From Robiginitalea myxolifaciens (lineage in GTDB: Bacteria > Bacteroidota > Bacteroidia > Flavobacteriales > Flavobacteriaceae): a DNA stretch of 64,000 bases. Within the stretch, counting starts at the first letter, position 1, and the number at the start of each line of letters is the position of its first letter. A program made the position numbers and the translations under genes. The stretch covers positions 461,240 to 525,239 of the forward strand of contig NZ_FOYQ01000001.1 in the NCBI RefSeq assembly GCF_900115205.1, read 5' to 3'. Shown in pieces: positions 44,072 to 52,123 of the stretch. Below the pieces are notes generated by a model. It saw only the letters and a list, made by a program, of their open reading frames with translations, did no database searches and had not been told where the DNA came from.

Positions 44072-45067
44072 ATGTTTAAACAGCCTTCCTTTTTCCTGAT
44101 CCTATTCATAGTTGCCGGGCTGCTTTCCTGCCAGAGCAAGAAGGAAGAGCCGCAAACCGAAATCTCAGCAGTTCCGCCGAAAATTGTTTTTGTAATCGGT
44201 GACGAAGAGTATCGCTCGGAGGAGTCTATGCCGATGCTGGCCGGAATTCTGCGGCGGGAACTGGAAGCCGAGATCAGTCTGTGTTATCCGCTGGATAGTG
44301 CAGGGTACATCGATCCCAATCGACTGGATAATATCGCGGGATTGGCTGCCCTGGATTCTGCCGACCTCATGGTCCTCTTTACCCGTTTTCGGGTGTTGCC
44401 TCCTGACCAATTGAAACACATCCTCGATTATGCGGAATCCGGGAGACCTATGGTTGGATTTCGCACAGCTACTCACGCCTTTCTGTACCCGGATAGTTCG
44501 GCTTATACCCACCTGAATGCGGAATGGCCGGCCAAGGTTTTCGGACAGCAATGGATAACCCATCACGGCCATTTCGAAGATGGGAAGATTCCCCTTACCG
44601 CGGTCCGTCCCGATACAACGGTGAGCCATCCAATCCTCAAGGGGGTCAGTCCTTTCCAGGCGTATTCCTGGCTCTATCATGTAGATGGAGGCGACTGGCA
44701 ATTGCAGGGGGACAGCAAGCCACTGGTTTTCGGACGTGCCCTTCGCTCAGGACACGAAGCTGCCGGGCGATTGGCTCAATTCCCATTGGATAATCCGGTA
44801 GCCTGGACCAAAACCTATTCGGGTGATAGCGGGAACGTATCCCGGGTATTTTTTACCACCTTGGGTCATCCCTATGACTGGCGCAATCCCAATATGCGGC
44901 GCCTGGCCCTGAACGGGATTTACTGGGCCCTGGATTTGCCTGTTACGGATAGCCTGGATGTAGCCTATGCCGCCCCTTACCTACCCAACAACTCAGGATT
45001 TGGCCAAAAGTTCAAGCAAGGGCTCAAACCGGAGGATATGCCAATCGTAGTTGGGGACGGGCAATAA
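44072..45067 (+). CDS. ThuA-domain lipoprotein
   Basis: 331 residues from ATG 44072 (MFKQPSFFLILFIVAGLLSC). An earlier in-frame ATG at 43985 lies inside the previous gene and would destroy the signal. The lipobox is GLLSC (Cys20). The ThuA glutamine-amidotransferase-like fold shows KIVFVIGDEEYRSEESMPML, GRPMVGFRTATHAF and WITHHGHFEDGKIP. ThuA proteins are linked to trehalose or other sugar use and often stand beside PVC-type dehydrogenases, as here. The pair is likely one operon for a sugar derivative; the reaction is unknown. Confidence 0.88.
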   Translation: MFKQPSFFLILFIVAGLLSCQSKKEEPQTEISAVPPKIVFVIGDEEYRSEESMPMLAGILRRELEAEISLCYPLDSAGYIDPNRLDNIAGLAALDSADLMVLFTRFRVLPPDQLKHILDYAESGRPMVGFRTATHAFLYPDSSAYTHLNAEWPAKVFGQQWITHHGHFEDGKIPLTAVRPDTTVSHPILKGVSPFQAYSWLYHVDGGDWQLQGDSKPLVFGRALRSGHEAAGRLAQFPLDNPVAWTKTYSGDSGNVSRVFFTTLGHPYDWRNPNMRRLALNGIYWALDLPVTDSLDVAYAAPYLPNNSGFGQKFKQGLKPEDMPIVVGDGQ

Positions 45068-45160
45068 TCCTTCACCCGCTCCCGGGCGAAATTCACAACA
45101 AAATCCTTTAAAATTCACTAAATCCCGGAATTTCTCGTTTGTATTGGCAAACCAATAGTT

Positions 45161-45676
45161 ATGAAACGACTGATATTCGGAGTATTTGCTCTCTTCTTCA
45201 CTGGAGGCATTCTGGCCCAACAAGGGGTAAAACTAGGGGGAAACGTTAGTTTACCAATTACCGAGGAACTCAACGACCGGGTTGGTTTGGGTGTGGGCCT
45301 GGATCTGGGGTATATGCATGCCCTGGGGGAGCGCGTGGATCTCGGTGTAATGACCGGGTTCATTCACGGGTTTGCCGAAAAATACGAGGTTGGCGGAGCC
45401 GACCTTCCTTCAGTTCAATTCATTCCTGTGGCGGCTAGTGTCCGGCTCTGGTTGTCCAATTCATTTTCCTTAGGTGGAGATGGGGGTTATGCCCTGGGAC
45501 TCGCCGATGAACACGAAGGTGGGGTATACCTCAAGCCGATCGTCGGTGTTTTACTCGGTGCCCAAACGGAGATTAACCTATCCTATACCCAGGTTACCGG
45601 CGATATTTTCGACTGGTCTACCGTGAACTTCGGGATTCTCTACACCTTCCCCCAGAAATACAGAACGCGATACTAA
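45161..45676 (+). CDS. Small outer-membrane beta-barrel protein
   Basis: 171 residues. A signal peptide ends near GGILAQ (residue 20). The rest alternates amphipathic beta strands with glycine-rich turns (GLGVGLDLGYMHALGERVDL, LSLGGDGGYALGLADEH-like pattern), as in 8-stranded barrels. No specific family is recognised and the last residues KYRTRY are not a typical BAM signal. It stands alone between ThuA and the convergent molybdenum hydroxylase. Confidence 0.75.
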   Translation: MKRLIFGVFALFFTGGILAQQGVKLGGNVSLPITEELNDRVGLGVGLDLGYMHALGERVDLGVMTGFIHGFAEKYEVGGADLPSVQFIPVAASVRLWLSNSFSLGGDGGYALGLADEHEGGVYLKPIVGVLLGAQTEINLSYTQVTGDIFDWSTVNFGILYTFPQKYRTRY

Positions 45677-45711
45677 GTACCGCGTCTGTTCTCATTGTTT
45701 TCAGCAGCTCG

Positions 45712-47931
45712 CTATCCGATAATCCGGCGATCCTCCTGAGATCCCACAAAGGGTTGATGGTAATAGCGCTTGCCCGCCTTGCGATACATTGCATTGGCCA
45801 ACGCACCCATTACCGGGGGTAAGGAAGGTTCTCCGAGTCCGGTAGGATCAATACCATTATCCACAAAGAATGTCTCAATCTCACGTGGTGCCTCGCTGTG
45901 GCGGATTAAGCGATAGGTGTCAAAATTATCCTGTTGGGGTTTCCCATCCTCAAAAGTTAGTGCACTAAAGGTGGCATGTCCGATTCCATCGACGATACCC
46001 CCTTCGATTTGATTGCGGGCACTAAGCGGATTAATCACGATTCCGCAATCGACAGCGCACCAGATCTTATCGGCTCTGGGCACCCCCGCATTCATTTCCA
46101 CATCCAGTACCTGAGCCACATAGGAATTATGGCAATAATAGGCCGCCACCCCGCGCTTCTCGGCATTCGGGCTGCTGGAATCCCAATTTGATTTGTCACG
46201 AACGAGTCGCAACACGCCCGCATAACGCTCGGGATCGTAGTCATTCTTTTCAGGATCACCTACAGGATCATTGATGGAGCGATCAAAAAGTTCCAGGCGG
46301 AAGGCAATCGGATCCTTCCCAGCGGCTTCGGCAACCTCATCGAGGAAGGCGTTTTCCACCCCCGCCATAAAATTCGAGGTGGGAGCCCGCCAGGCTCCTG
46401 TAGTAACTTCTGTACGAAGCGTATGGCCTTCAGAGAGGTAATTCTCTACTGCTCCGGCCGGAAAACGGTTGGCAAAATAACCGCCATCATTCGTGCCCGC
46501 AGCGCGCATATGCCAGGCGATTAACTTACCATCCGCATCGAGTCCTGCGCGATAGCGCACCATGTAGGACGGTCGATAGGTTCCCTGGGTCATGTCGTCC
46601 TCCCGGCTATAAACCACCTTAACGGGTGCCTGGATCCGTTTGGAAATAACGGCCGCCTCTACCGCGAATGATCCATACAGCCTCCGGCCGAAACCACCTC
46701 CCATACGGGTCATCATGATATCGATGTTCTCTTTTGGCATCTCCAGGATGCCCGCCAGGGTATTTTCCAAATACTCCGGGGTTTGAATAGGACCCAGCAA
46801 CTCCGCCTTGTCGGCGGTAACATGGGCAAAGAAATTCATAGGCTCCATGGTGTTATGAGCCAAATAGGGAGCGCTGTACGTCTTTTCTACGATGGTGGCG
46901 GCCCGGGCAAAGGCGGCTTCCGGGTTGCCATCTCTTCGACCAGGGTTATCGGGCGCCTGCTCCAGGAGTTTCGCCAATTCGGTGTTGTGGTATTCCGTGC
47001 TTTCCAGTGGACCATCGGCTTCCCATTCCGCCTGAACTGCCCGCTTGGCCTGCATGACTTCCCAGGTAGAATTGCCAACGATTACCAGCATCTCAGGAAC
47101 ATGGCCGCCATCGGACCACTGAAGCTCCGCACCCTCTGGATAAACCACCTGGTGGAAGGCGTCCTGAATTCCGGGCATGGCTTTGATCTCCTCGAGGTTA
47201 GCGCTTTTGAATTTTTGCCCAAAGGCAGGGGGATGCACGACCATCGCAATCCGCATGTTGTCGCGATCCACATCGAGTCCGAACAGGGGCTGGCCGGTTA
47301 CGATTTTCTTCCCGTCCACATTTTTCCGATCTGTCCCGATGATGCTGAATTCACCGGGTTCCTTCAGCACGACCTCCTCAGGTACTTCCAGGGCGCCTGC
47401 GGCTGCTGCCATTTCGCCATAGCCAGCACTATTCCCACTACCTTCATGACTAATCATACCGGCTGCGGTAACAATTTCGCCTACGGGTACCTGCCAGGCG
47501 TTCGCCGCCGCTTGTTTGAGCATTTGACGCGCTGTGGCTCCCGCTAAGCGCAAGCCCTGCCAACCCTGGCGAATCGACTGGCTTCCTCCTGCCAGTTGCC
47601 GGGTAAATATATCCGTGTTCAGCGGCGCTTGCTCCACGAGTACTTTAGCCCAATCCACGTCGAGCTCATCGGCCACGATCATGGGCATTGCGGTTTTTAC
47701 ATTCTGTCCGATCTCCGGGTTGGGCGACATTATAGTTACCAGGCCATTGTCTCCAATTTTGAGGAATCCATTTATATCGAACCAGGAATCCGGCATTTGC
47801 AAGGCGGCTTCCATAGCTGCTTCATCTTTGCAGGATGCCAACCAGCTGAATCCCAGTACGAGACCCCCGCTTGCCAAACCGGTGTTCCGGATAAAGGCCC
47901 GTCTTCCAAAAGTTGTTTTCACTAAAGTCAT
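45712..47931 (-). CDS. Molybdopterin-binding large subunit of a xanthine-dehydrogenase-family hydroxylase (IorB-like)
   Basis: 739 residues. A Tat signal, GRRAFIRNTGLASGG, near residue 9 exports the folded, cofactor-loaded protein. The Moco domains match isoquinoline 1-oxidoreductase beta: TRMGGGFGRRLYGSFAVEAA, YRAGLDADGKLIAWH, GAWRAPTSNFMAGVENAFLD and the catalytic Glu region TGLGEPSLPP. It hydroxylates an aldehyde or N-heterocycle with water and passes electrons to the 2Fe-2S partner encoded 12 bp upstream. The substrate is unknown. A maturation chaperone and an electron-accepting cytochrome are not next to it. Confidence 0.9.
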   Translation of the reverse strand: MTLVKTTFGRRAFIRNTGLASGGLVLGFSWLASCKDEAAMEAALQMPDSWFDINGFLKIGDNGLVTIMSPNPEIGQNVKTAMPMIVADELDVDWAKVLVEQAPLNTDIFTRQLAGGSQSIRQGWQGLRLAGATARQMLKQAAANAWQVPVGEIVTAAGMISHEGSGNSAGYGEMAAAAGALEVPEEVVLKEPGEFSIIGTDRKNVDGKKIVTGQPLFGLDVDRDNMRIAMVVHPPAFGQKFKSANLEEIKAMPGIQDAFHQVVYPEGAELQWSDGGHVPEMLVIVGNSTWEVMQAKRAVQAEWEADGPLESTEYHNTELAKLLEQAPDNPGRRDGNPEAAFARAATIVEKTYSAPYLAHNTMEPMNFFAHVTADKAELLGPIQTPEYLENTLAGILEMPKENIDIMMTRMGGGFGRRLYGSFAVEAAVISKRIQAPVKVVYSREDDMTQGTYRPSYMVRYRAGLDADGKLIAWHMRAAGTNDGGYFANRFPAGAVENYLSEGHTLRTEVTTGAWRAPTSNFMAGVENAFLDEVAEAAGKDPIAFRLELFDRSINDPVGDPEKNDYDPERYAGVLRLVRDKSNWDSSSPNAEKRGVAAYYCHNSYVAQVLDVEMNAGVPRADKIWCAVDCGIVINPLSARNQIEGGIVDGIGHATFSALTFEDGKPQQDNFDTYRLIRHSEAPREIETFFVDNGIDPTGLGEPSLPPVMGALANAMYRKAGKRYYHQPFVGSQEDRRIIG

Positions 47932-47943
47932 AATAGTATCTTT

Positions 47944-48411
47944 TTAGGCGTTGCTCCCGGCCTCGGCAGCTCGTTTAATGGCCTTTTTAATTCTCACATA
48001 GGTTCCGCATCTACAGATATTTCCATTCATCGCAGTTTCGATCTCCGAATCGCTTGGGTACGGGTTTTGGGCAAGTAAGGCAGAGGCATTCATAATCTGC
48101 CCTGCCTGGCAATAGCCGCATTGGGGTACATCTTCCTCCAGCCATGCCAATTGTACTGGATGATCCCCATTTTCGGACAAGCCTTCTATGGTTGTCACTT
48201 CCTTATCGCCGATTGAAGAAATCGGCAGGGAGCAGGATCGGACAGCCATCCCATCCAGGTGGACGGTACAGGCCCCGCATTGGGCAATTCCGCAGCCAAA
48301 TTTGGTACCTACGAGCTTAATGTGGTCCCGGAGCACCCAAAGCAGCGGCGTGGACGGATCTACCTCAACGTCACGTGAGGTCCCGTTAATTTTTAGAGTG
48401 TAAGTTGCCAT
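47944..48411 (-). CDS. 2Fe-2S small subunit of the molybdenum hydroxylase (IorA-like)
   Basis: 155 residues with two 2Fe-2S domains. The plant-type N-terminal cluster is bound by [16 protein letters not shown] plus the later Cys in RSCSLP; the helical C-terminal cluster by CGYCQAGQ and [14 protein letters not shown]. It has no signal and would be carried through Tat with the large subunit. It transfers electrons from the molybdenum centre. It is first in a two-gene operon with the large subunit. Confidence 0.94.
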   Translation of the reverse strand: MATYTLKINGTSRDVEVDPSTPLLWVLRDHIKLVGTKFGCGIAQCGACTVHLDGMAVRSCSLPISSIGDKEVTTIEGLSENGDHPVQLAWLEEDVPQCGYCQAGQIMNASALLAQNPYPSDSEIETAMNGNICRCGTYVRIKKAIKRAAEAGSNA

Positions 48412-48535
48412 GGAAAGTAATTTTGTTAGAAGTTAAGGATTATTCGCTTTTGGCACTTGGTTTTACCAAAGTTTAACGCATCCCTGAATTGCCCTTAGCG
48501 AACAAGGGAAAACCGTAGAAAGGGCAACATCCGCA

Positions 48536-48566
48536 TTGGCCGATAACCCGCCACATCGTATCTTTC
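48536..48566 (+). promoter_or_regulatory. Promoter upstream of the type II NADH dehydrogenase gene
   Basis: TTG at 48536-48538 and TATCTTTC at 48559-48566 are 20 bp apart; the last base of the -7 box departs from consensus. The ATG is 22 bp beyond. Confidence 0.45.
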
Positions 48567-48588
48567 CGGTATTTAGTAAAGTGTCTTC

Positions 48589-49869
48589 ATGGCTACCCTA
48601 CCCCGTATCGTAATTGTCGGCGCCGGTTTCGGCGGAATAGAACTGGCAAAAGCACTCAAATATACCAAGGCCCAAATAATCCTGGTCGACCGCAACAACT
48701 ATCACAATTTCCAGCCCCTGATGTACCAGGTGGCGACGGGGGGTATGGAGCCGGACAGCATTGCCTATCCCGTGCGACGCATCTTCAGGATGCAGCATAA
48801 CCTCACTTTTCGAATGGCCGAAGTTACCCTTGCAGACTGGGAACGCAGCAAATTACATACTACCATCGGAACCATTCCCTATGACTATTTGGTAATCGCC
48901 ACAGGGAGCACGACGAACTACTTTAATTTTGAACCTCAGAAAGACGAACTCCTCACCTTGAAATCCGTTCCGGATGCGCTGAACATCCGCAGCTATTTAT
49001 ATCAGAACCTGGAGAAAGCCCTTGCCGATTACAGCGGGGAATCGCTGGAGGAAATAATGAATGTCGCTGTAGTGGGGGGTGGCCCTGCAGGCATTGAACT
49101 CGCAGGGGCCCTGGCGGAAATGAAAAAGCACGTTATCCCCAAAGACTTTCCGGACCTGGACACCTCTCGAATGAGCATTAACCTCTACCAAAGCGGAGAT
49201 CGGGTTTTAAATGCCATGTCGGAAGCTGCCTCTGCCAATGCCCTGAAATACCTGCGGGAACTAGGGGTTAATGTACATCTGAATTCCCGGGTATCGGCCT
49301 ATGAAAACGATTGTGTGATGCTGGAGGACGGCTCCTGTTTTCCAACGGACACGGTTCTGTGGACAGCAGGGGTATGTGCTGCACCGATAAAAGGGCTTCC
49401 AAAAGAAGCTTATGTCGGAGGGAATCGGCTGCAAGTCGATGCGATTAACCGGGTAGAAGGAACTAAGGAGGTTTTTGCCATCGGAGACGTAGCCGCCTGC
49501 ATTACAGAGGATAACCCCCGTGGACTTCCCATGCTTGCCCCGGTGGCTCAACAACAAGGGAAGCATCTGGCCAAAAACCTGAATCGACTGCTGCGCAAAA
49601 AAGAAACGCGCCCCTTTACTTACAGGGATAAGGGAGTTATGGCTACTGTAGGCCGGGCCAAGGCCGTAGCCGATTTACCCTTTGTGAAATTGCGCGGGAG
49701 CTTTGCTTGGTTTATCTGGATGGGTGTTCACGTTTTTTCCCTGGTAGGTTTCCGAAATAAACTCTCGGCCTTATACCAATGGGCATTCAATTATGTGAGC
49801 TACGACAGACCCCTGGGCCTGATTATCCGTCCGTACCGGCGGGAAACCAAAAACGAAAATTCAGAATGA
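48589..49869 (+). CDS. ndh: Type II NADH:quinone oxidoreductase-like flavoprotein
   Basis: 426 residues. The FAD motif is IVIVGAGFGGIELAKALKY and the NADH motif NVAVVGGGPAGIELAGALAE. The quinone-site sequence NFQPLMYQVATGGMEPDSIA and AIGDVAACI (FAD closing) match NDH-2 enzymes. A C-terminal amphipathic helix (FAWFIWMGVHVFSLVGFRN) would bind the inner membrane. It oxidises NADH with menaquinone without pumping ions, alongside the Na+ pump Nqr encoded in the same window. Its TGA overlaps the next ATG. Confidence 0.92.
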   Translation: MATLPRIVIVGAGFGGIELAKALKYTKAQIILVDRNNYHNFQPLMYQVATGGMEPDSIAYPVRRIFRMQHNLTFRMAEVTLADWERSKLHTTIGTIPYDYLVIATGSTTNYFNFEPQKDELLTLKSVPDALNIRSYLYQNLEKALADYSGESLEEIMNVAVVGGGPAGIELAGALAEMKKHVIPKDFPDLDTSRMSINLYQSGDRVLNAMSEAASANALKYLRELGVNVHLNSRVSAYENDCVMLEDGSCFPTDTVLWTAGVCAAPIKGLPKEAYVGGNRLQVDAINRVEGTKEVFAIGDVAACITEDNPRGLPMLAPVAQQQGKHLAKNLNRLLRKKETRPFTYRDKGVMATVGRAKAVADLPFVKLRGSFAWFIWMGVHVFSLVGFRNKLSALYQWAFNYVSYDRPLGLIIRPYRRETKNENSE

Positions 49870-51191
49870 AGACAAGTACGCAAATAAAAAAGCGCCTGGC
49901 GCTATTGATCCCGGCAGTGATGCTGCTGGGGTTTGTGCGCATTTGCGCCCAGGATGCTACTACTGCTGCACCAACGCCACCTGAGGAATACCGACTTGTG
50001 GTAGAAGGATTTGACTGGGGACCGGCAGTAAACAAAGTTATCCTGAATTATCGGGAAGAATTAACCAACCTTCCGGAGGGAACCTTTACCGTTGAAGCGA
50101 GGCGGTCTTCTGAAAAAACGGAATTGCCGGAAACCCTGCGCTCCGGTATACGGGAAGTAATCGGCACCTATATCTCCGACTATCGGGGAAATCGCACAAA
50201 CAGCGGTAATTACCTGACCCTGGTGCTCAGTGTAGGCCCGAACTTGCCGTTGTCCTCGCCCTTTCATTATCTGTTCACACCGGAGATTCAGGGAAACATA
50301 TGGATCGATTATCAGGTTCGTGTTACCCATAGCTCCGGAAAGCGCATCTGGAACGTAAAGACAGGCAGGTTCTTACCTCAGGCCGATCGCTTTGAGCTGG
50401 ACAAACAATTCGAATACGAGCCCGGGAAGACGCTGACCTATGCCGACTATACCCCTCCAGCTAGCGATGGAAAAAAACCATTGATTATCTGGCTGCATGG
50501 CGGAGGTGAAGGAGGAACCGATACAACGGTGCCGCTGTTGGCGAATCGGGCTGCGAATTATGCTTCTCCCGAAATCCAGCGGATCTTTGGCAGCGCCTAC
50601 GTCCTGGTCCCTCAAACACCGACCTTTTGGATGAATCGGCCTGGGGGTGGATACACGACCGGGGAGGTAGAGGATATTTACAACGAAGGCCTGATGGCCC
50701 TGATTATGGATTATGTGCAGGAGCATCCTGGTATTGATCGCGACCGGATCTATCTTGGCGGATGTAGCAATGGGGGGTATATGACCATTAAATTAATGCT
50801 GAAGCATCCGGACTTTTTTGCAGCGGGCTTCCCAAGTGCCCTGGCGTATTCCAATGAGTACATTTCGGATCAGGAAGTAGAAATCCTAAAGGATCTTCCT
50901 ATTTGGTTTATCCATTCGACCGATGACCCGGTGACACGACCCGAAACTACCGTGGTTCCGCTTTACAAACGATTGATGGATGCCGGAGCCAAGAACATCC
51001 ATTTCTCTTACTATAAACACGTAGTAGATATTACCGGACAATACGGGGGGAAAGACTTCTATTACAACGGACATTTCTCCTGGATCTATTCCCACGCCAA
51101 TCATGCCGCTCTCGATTTCGATGGAGAACCCGTGACCGTAGACGGTAAACCCGTAAAGGTTATGGAATGGCTGGCGGCCCAAAAGCGCTGA
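49866..51191 (+). CDS. Exported alpha/beta hydrolase (PHB-depolymerase / prolyl-oligopeptidase type)
   Basis: 441 residues from ATG 49866, which overlaps the ndh stop in ATGA; a longer frame from 49779 lies in ndh. A signal peptide ends near RICAQ (residue 31). A beta-rich N-terminal domain (32-195) precedes the hydrolase: oxyanion region LIIWLHGGGEGG, nucleophile GGCSNGGYMT, acid HSTDDPVT and a C-terminal His in NGHFSWIYSHAN. Substrate could be an ester of a polymer or a peptide; not decided. It is coupled to ndh without an obvious functional link. Confidence 0.85.
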   Translation: MKTSTQIKKRLALLIPAVMLLGFVRICAQDATTAAPTPPEEYRLVVEGFDWGPAVNKVILNYREELTNLPEGTFTVEARRSSEKTELPETLRSGIREVIGTYISDYRGNRTNSGNYLTLVLSVGPNLPLSSPFHYLFTPEIQGNIWIDYQVRVTHSSGKRIWNVKTGRFLPQADRFELDKQFEYEPGKTLTYADYTPPASDGKKPLIIWLHGGGEGGTDTTVPLLANRAANYASPEIQRIFGSAYVLVPQTPTFWMNRPGGGYTTGEVEDIYNEGLMALIMDYVQEHPGIDRDRIYLGGCSNGGYMTIKLMLKHPDFFAAGFPSALAYSNEYISDQEVEILKDLPIWFIHSTDDPVTRPETTVVPLYKRLMDAGAKNIHFSYYKHVVDITGQYGGKDFYYNGHFSWIYSHANHAALDFDGEPVTVDGKPVKVMEWLAAQKR

Positions 51192-51230
51192 AGGCCGAGT
51201 TGCTCAGCGGAGTTAATGTATGCGGGAATA

Positions 51231-52112
51231 CTAATCTACAGAAGCATATACTGCCTGTAAGAGACGTTCGGAATTTATGAATCCGCTGTCGTAGGCGTCG
51301 TCCCACTCCGCAGTTAATCCCATAGACTGTACCTCTTCCAGGGTTTTGCCAGCGTCCTTGGCGGCCTTGACGCGGTCGCGTATCAGGCGTACCATATCGG
51401 TATAAACCTGGAGTTCCTTTTTGGAGGAAACAGGCCCGTGTCCTGGAATAATACGCGTCTCTTCATCTACAATGGCAAGAGCCATCCCTAAGTTGGAAAC
51501 CAGGCCATCGATATCTCCACCAGAACCCAGGTCTATATAAGGGTAACCACTGATAAAATTATCGCCCATATGGATAACATTAGCCTCTGGAAAATAGACA
51601 TAGGTATCGCCATCGGTATGGGACGGCTTTACATACATCAAATGCATGCTGTTGAGGCTATCGAGGTGGATCGTCATTTCCTCATTAAAGGTCAGCTGTG
51701 CCAGGGCAATATGAGGGGACCCCGGAACAATGCCACGTTCCCCACGGTCCTGCGGAGTGCTCATCCGCTCCCTTACCTGCCGGTGTGAAATCACTATTGC
51801 GCCTTCACGAGCAAGGTTGGCATTTCCTCCGGTATGGTCGCCATGCCAATGGGTATTAACCACAAATTTCAGGGGCTTGTCGGTCAGGCTCCTGATCTCA
51901 GTCAGTATCTTCTCGGAAAGCGGTCCGAATTGATCGTCTATTAAATAGGCGTACTCCTGCCCCAGGGCAAGGCCCATATTTCCACCTGCACCATATAGGA
52001 CATATATCTGATCCTTTAGTTGTTCGCTCCTGATTTCCACGTTGTCCCAGTTGCGCTGGGCGTTGAGGGATGAAATACATAGGATTCCCAGGAGTAGTTT
52101 TAAGACTTTCAT
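51231..52112 (-). CDS. Exported metallo-beta-lactamase-fold hydrolase
   Basis: 293 residues. A signal peptide ends near SSLNAQ (residue 19). Zinc ligands are clear: NTHWHGDHTGGN, PSHTDGDTYV, HMGDNF and IPGHGPV. It belongs to the MBL superfamily branch of secreted hydrolases (B3-like and quinoprotein-linked type); which ester, lactone or lactam it cuts is not known. It lies 11 bp downstream of the large VCBS/UnbV lipoprotein gene and is probably part of that transcript. Confidence 0.88.
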   Translation of the reverse strand: MKVLKLLLGILCISSLNAQRNWDNVEIRSEQLKDQIYVLYGAGGNMGLALGQEYAYLIDDQFGPLSEKILTEIRSLTDKPLKFVVNTHWHGDHTGGNANLAREGAIVISHRQVRERMSTPQDRGERGIVPGSPHIALAQLTFNEEMTIHLDSLNSMHLMYVKPSHTDGDTYVYFPEANVIHMGDNFISGYPYIDLGSGGDIDGLVSNLGMALAIVDEETRIIPGHGPVSSKKELQVYTDMVRLIRDRVKAAKDAGKTLEEVQSMGLTAEWDDAYDSGFINSERLLQAVYASVD

Positions 52113-52123
52113 AGTGGGTGCTT

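Noticed and set aside
43985-44072. Upstream extension of the ThuA protein
   Set aside because: It overlaps the previous gene and would place the lipobox about 50 residues inside the protein.
46783-47547. Plus-strand open frame of 254 codons opposite the molybdenum hydroxylase
   Set aside because: It overlaps entirely with conserved Moco-binding segments of the minus-strand gene and shows no family features.
49779-49866. Upstream extension of the alpha/beta hydrolase into ndh
   Set aside because: It would bury the signal peptide and lies within conserved ndh codons; the ATGA overlap at 49866 is the natural start.
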